Shown in pieces: positions 40,241-42,466 of a DNA stretch of 42,466 nt. Location: positions 1 to 42,466 of the forward strand of contig JBJETQ010000048.1 in assembly GCA_051883395.1 (NCBI GenBank), read 5' to 3'. Made by a program: the position numbers and the translations under genes. The notes under the pieces were generated by a model. The model was not told the DNA's origin. It searched no databases and saw only the letters and a program-made list of their open reading frames with translations. Position 1 is the first letter of the stretch, and each line of letters starts with the position of its first letter. Source of the DNA: HGM11368 sp051883395. Lineage in GTDB: Bacteria > Bacillota > Clostridia > Christensenellales > UBA3700.

Positions 40241-40864
40241 ATGAACATTGTATTTTTGGGAGCGCCCGGAGCGGGTAAAGGTACGCAGGCTACAAAGATA
40301 TGCACCAGGTATCATATACCGCACATATCCACGGGCGACATTCTGAGAGCAAACATCAAGGCAGGAACGCAGCTTGGCAAGCAAGCCAAAAGCTATATCG
40401 ACCAAGGTTTGTTGGTTCCTGACCAACTGGTGATTGAATTGGTTAAGGACCGTCTTGCACAGGACGACTGCAAGGCAGGTTACGTGCTGGACGGATTTCC
40501 AAGGACCATTGAACAAGCACAGGCTTTGAGCGAATTTGCCGACATCGACCTTGCGGTCAATATTCAGGTTGACGAATCGTTGGTAGTAGAGCGTATATCG
40601 GGAAGAAGAATGTGCAAATGCGGCGAAAGTTTTCACACATCTTGGTATAATAGCGACGTTTGCGACAAGTGCGGCGCACCTTTGTACCAAAGAGACGACG
40701 ACAAAGCCGAAACAGTAAAAGCAAGACTGGAAGTGTACAATGAGCAGACTGCTCCGCTGATAGATTTCTATCGCAACAAAGGCGTATTGAAAGACATCGA
40801 CGGAATGCAGGATATGCCCAAAGTCTTTGAGAGTATCGTGAAGGTAATCGATGATAACAATTAA
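40241..40864 (+). CDS. adk: Adenylate kinase
   Basis: 207 aa. P-loop GAPGAGKGTQ, AMP site HISTGDILRANI, DGFPRTIEQA. The zinc-type LID reads MCKCGESFH...CDKCGAPLYQRDDD, so the first metal pair is CxC rather than the usual CxxC. Follows secY by 10 nt, the standard position in this operon, and overlaps map by 14 bp. Confidence 0.97.
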   Translation: MNIVFLGAPGAGKGTQATKICTRYHIPHISTGDILRANIKAGTQLGKQAKSYIDQGLLVPDQLVIELVKDRLAQDDCKAGYVLDGFPRTIEQAQALSEFADIDLAVNIQVDESLVVERISGRRMCKCGESFHTSWYNSDVCDKCGAPLYQRDDDKAETVKARLEVYNEQTAPLIDFYRNKGVLKDIDGMQDMPKVFESIVKVIDDNN

Positions 40865-41594
40865 GTCCAGCGCCGAAATAGAATTGATGCGAAAAGCCAA
40901 TCAGATTGTCAGAGATACGCTGAATATGTTGCAAGACAAAATCAGAGTAGGCATGACAACCAAACAGGTTGACAGACTGGCACACGACTATATCTTAAGA
41001 CAAAACGCAATTCCTTCATTTCTGGGTTACAGCGGTTATCCTGCGTCGGTATGCGTGTCCATCAATGAAGAAGTGGTACACGGAATACCGGGAGAAAGAG
41101 TTATCAAAGAAGGAGACCTTGTAAGTGTAGATTGCGGCAGCATCTACAAAGGTTACAACGGCGACGCTGCCAGAACGTTTTTGATGGAAGGCGCAGACAA
41201 AGAAAAGGTACAACTTGCCGAAGTTACTCGTCAGAGCTTTTTTGAAGGAATGAAGGTGCTTAAAGCGGGTGCAAGACTGGGCGATCTCGGACATGCCATA
41301 CAGAGTTATGCCGAAAGTTTCGGATACGGTGTGGTGAGAGCCATGGTCGGACACGGTATAGGTAGAGATATGCACGAAGACCCCGAAGTTCCTAACTACG
41401 GCGTAGCAGGCAGGGGACTGAGACTGAAATCGGGCATGACGATTGCCGTGGAGCCGATGATAAACGCAGGTACCTATGAAGTGGAAATGCTGGACGACGG
41501 TTGGACAATCGTAACCAAAGACAACAGACCGTCTGCACACTATGAAAATACGGTTCTCATAACCGATGACGGCGTGGAGATTTTATCACTGTGA
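40851..41594 (+). CDS. map: Methionine aminopeptidase, type I
   Basis: 247 aa pita-bread metallopeptidase removing N-terminal Met. Metal ligands are the Asp in SVDCG, the Asp in YNGDAARTF, the His in GHGIGRDMHEDP, the Glu in VEPMINAG and the Glu in HYENTVLIT. The S1 pocket has HGIPGERVIKEGD. No N-terminal zinc-finger extension. The stop overlaps the next GTG start. Confidence 0.97.
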   Translation: MITIKSSAEIELMRKANQIVRDTLNMLQDKIRVGMTTKQVDRLAHDYILRQNAIPSFLGYSGYPASVCVSINEEVVHGIPGERVIKEGDLVSVDCGSIYKGYNGDAARTFLMEGADKEKVQLAEVTRQSFFEGMKVLKAGARLGDLGHAIQSYAESFGYGVVRAMVGHGIGRDMHEDPEVPNYGVAGRGLRLKSGMTIAVEPMINAGTYEVEMLDDGWTIVTKDNRPSAHYENTVLITDDGVEILSL

Positions 41595-41863
41595 AAACAA
41601 TCGACAGTCTTGAAACAGGGGACGTTGCAATAAGTCGTGCAGGACACGATAAAAACAAATATTGCATTGTAGTAAAGGTCGTTGCGGACAATTACGTGAT
41701 GATTGCTGACGGAAAGCGTAGGCTGATAACTAATCCTAAGTTGAAGAAAGTCAGACATTTGCAAAAGAAGGAAAACAGTCGGGAGTTGAAAATTCTGATT
41801 GAAGAAGGCAAACTCGACGACAAGAAAATTGCAGAGCAACTAGACAAGTATAAAAATCAATAA
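41591..41863 (+). CDS. KOW-domain RNA-binding protein (L14e-like)
   Basis: 90 aa. The KOW/SH3-like core has LETGDVAISRAGHDKNKYCIVVKVVADNYVMIADGKRRLITNPKLKKVRHLQ, followed by a charged helix. This matches proteins often annotated as ribosomal L14E/L6E/L27E-like, which sit between map and infA in Firmicutes. GTG start overlapping the map stop (GTGA). Precise role unknown; probably ribosome-associated. Confidence 0.9.
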   Translation: MKTIDSLETGDVAISRAGHDKNKYCIVVKVVADNYVMIADGKRRLITNPKLKKVRHLQKKENSRELKILIEEGKLDDKKIAEQLDKYKNQ

Positions 41864-41877
41864 AAGCGGAGGTATAT

Positions 41878-42099
41878 ATGTCTAAGGAAGACGTTATAGA
41901 AGTTGAAGGCAGGGTAATAGAAGTTTTGCCTAATACCAACTTTCGTGTGGAATTGACCAACAAGCACGTTATCGTAGCTTACATTTCCGGCAGAGTCAGA
42001 AAAAACAATATCAAAATTCTGGAAGGTGATTCGGTAAAGGTTGAGCTCAGCCCTTACGACCTGACCAAAGGTAGAATCACCTATCGTAACAAAAACTAG
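41878..42099 (+). CDS. infA: Translation initiation factor IF-1
   Basis: 73 aa S1-like OB fold: MSKEDVIEVEGRVIEVLPNTNFRVELTNKHVIVAYISGRVRKNNIKILEGDSVKVELSPYDLTKGRITYR. Binds the 30S A site. One residue longer than the common 72. Confidence 0.98.
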   Translation: MSKEDVIEVEGRVIEVLPNTNFRVELTNKHVIVAYISGRVRKNNIKILEGDSVKVELSPYDLTKGRITYRNKN

Positions 42100-42119
42100 G
42101 AAGAGCGGAGGATAGTAAA

Positions 42120-42236
42120 ATGAAAGTCAGACCATCAGTAAAACCAATTTGCGATAGTTGCAGAGTTATTAAGAGAAACGGAACCGTAATGGTTATTTGC
42201 TCTAAATATAAGAAGCATAAGCAAAAACAAGGTTGA
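42120..42236 (+). CDS. rpmJ: 50S ribosomal protein L36
   Basis: 38 aa, MKVRPSVKPICDSCRVIKRNG... ending HKQKQG. Zinc ligands Cys11, Cys14, Cys27 and His33 are all present, so this is the zinc form. The segment between the last Cys and His is one residue longer than in the common 37-aa form. CGGAGGA precedes the ATG. Confidence 0.97.
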   Translation: MKVRPSVKPICDSCRVIKRNGTVMVICSKYKKHKQKQG

Positions 42237-42258
42237 TAGAATTATCAGGAAGCAGGAT

Positions 42259-42291
42259 AAGGATTGTGGAAAAACCATAAATCCTTTCTTT
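42259..42291 (+). terminator. Hairpin terminator after rpmJ
   Basis: AAGGATT (42259-42265) pairs with AATCCTT (42280-42286), with inner TGG/CCA pairs around an A5 loop, followed by TCTTT. The tail is moderate. Confidence 0.65.
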
Positions 42292-42316
42292 GCGTTAAAA
42301 AAGTCATTCGATTTTG

Positions 42317-42357
42317 TTGCCATAAATCAAAAATTATGGTAAAATCTTATGGCATAA
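42317..42357 (+). promoter_or_regulatory. Promoter with TTATGGYA repeats after rpmJ
   Basis: TTGCCA (42317-42322), a 17-nt spacer and TAAAAT (42340-42345). TTGCCATAA (42317-42325) is inverted in TTATGGTAA (42334-42342), and TTATGGCATAA follows (42347-42357). From there to 42466 no start codon with a ribosome site is seen except TTTGGAG at the very end, so the next gene begins just outside. Confidence 0.55.
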
Positions 42358-42466
42358 TGAGAAATTATCCGTACGGGAGCGGCTAATATATCGTTTCATT
42401 CCAATTTACAGGCGATATAACTTCCTTTGGCGTATAATATAAAATTATTACATTTTTTATTTGGAG

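Overview
The window looks like chromosomal DNA from an uncultured, moderately low-GC Gram-positive bacterium, most likely class Clostridia. This rests on gene families and gene order: a DnaD/DnaI primosome pair, the redox repressor Rex, RicT (YaaT) next to tmk and holB, the PyrK/PyrD class 1B dihydroorotate dehydrogenase, zinc-type S14, and a KOW (L14e-like) gene between map and infA. A run of exactly 100 N inside rplP is flanked by two identical 55-bp copies. This points to a scaffolded short-read (probably metagenome) assembly, not to biology.

Layout. 1-2507 (minus strand): a 3'-clipped tRNA-Thr(GGT) and a dnaD-dnaI pair. 2663-4599: a two-gene ABC exporter. 4684-4941 (minus): a small conserved protein that may be translated from a leaderless mRNA. 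5083-11477: rex, greA and lysS ending at a clear terminator, then a PLP decarboxylase, tmk, holB and ricT. 11565-11735: a 2[4Fe-4S] ferredoxin with its own promoter and terminator. 12014-17544: de novo pyrimidine synthesis, pyrB-C-F-K-D then pyrE; pyrR and carAB are not present. 17707-20322: purine nucleoside phosphorylase, an MTA/SAH deaminase-type amidohydrolase and a membrane-anchored protein. 20456-23710: a YkpA/YbiT-type ABC-F protein, an Lrp/AsnC regulator and a class I aminotransferase.

23711-29569 is the accessory part. It holds an orphan promoter-hairpin-terminator unit that looks like a small RNA of about 95 nt. Next come a membrane-anchored alpha/beta hydrolase divergent from a TetR regulator across a 41-bp palindrome, and a 32-codon Cys-rich small protein. 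These are followed by a three-gene SPFH / zinc-ribbon / TM2 cluster related to the B. subtilis YdjG-YdjI membrane-stress proteins, and a DUF1858 protein.

29570-42236 is the S10-spc ribosomal operon (rpsJ to secY, adk, map, KOW protein, infA, rpmJ). It is driven by a strong promoter, and a leader of about 165 nt carries a terminator-like hairpin with a possible competing antiterminator. After rpmJ there is a hairpin terminator and a new promoter region, and no rpsM begins before the window ends.

The best candidates for something undescribed are the C-rich small RNA unit (23774-23905), the Cys-rich small protein (25725-25823), the SPFH/zinc-ribbon/TM2 cluster (26211-28887) and the rpsJ leader (29403-29569). 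All are read from sequence alone; no database search was possible.
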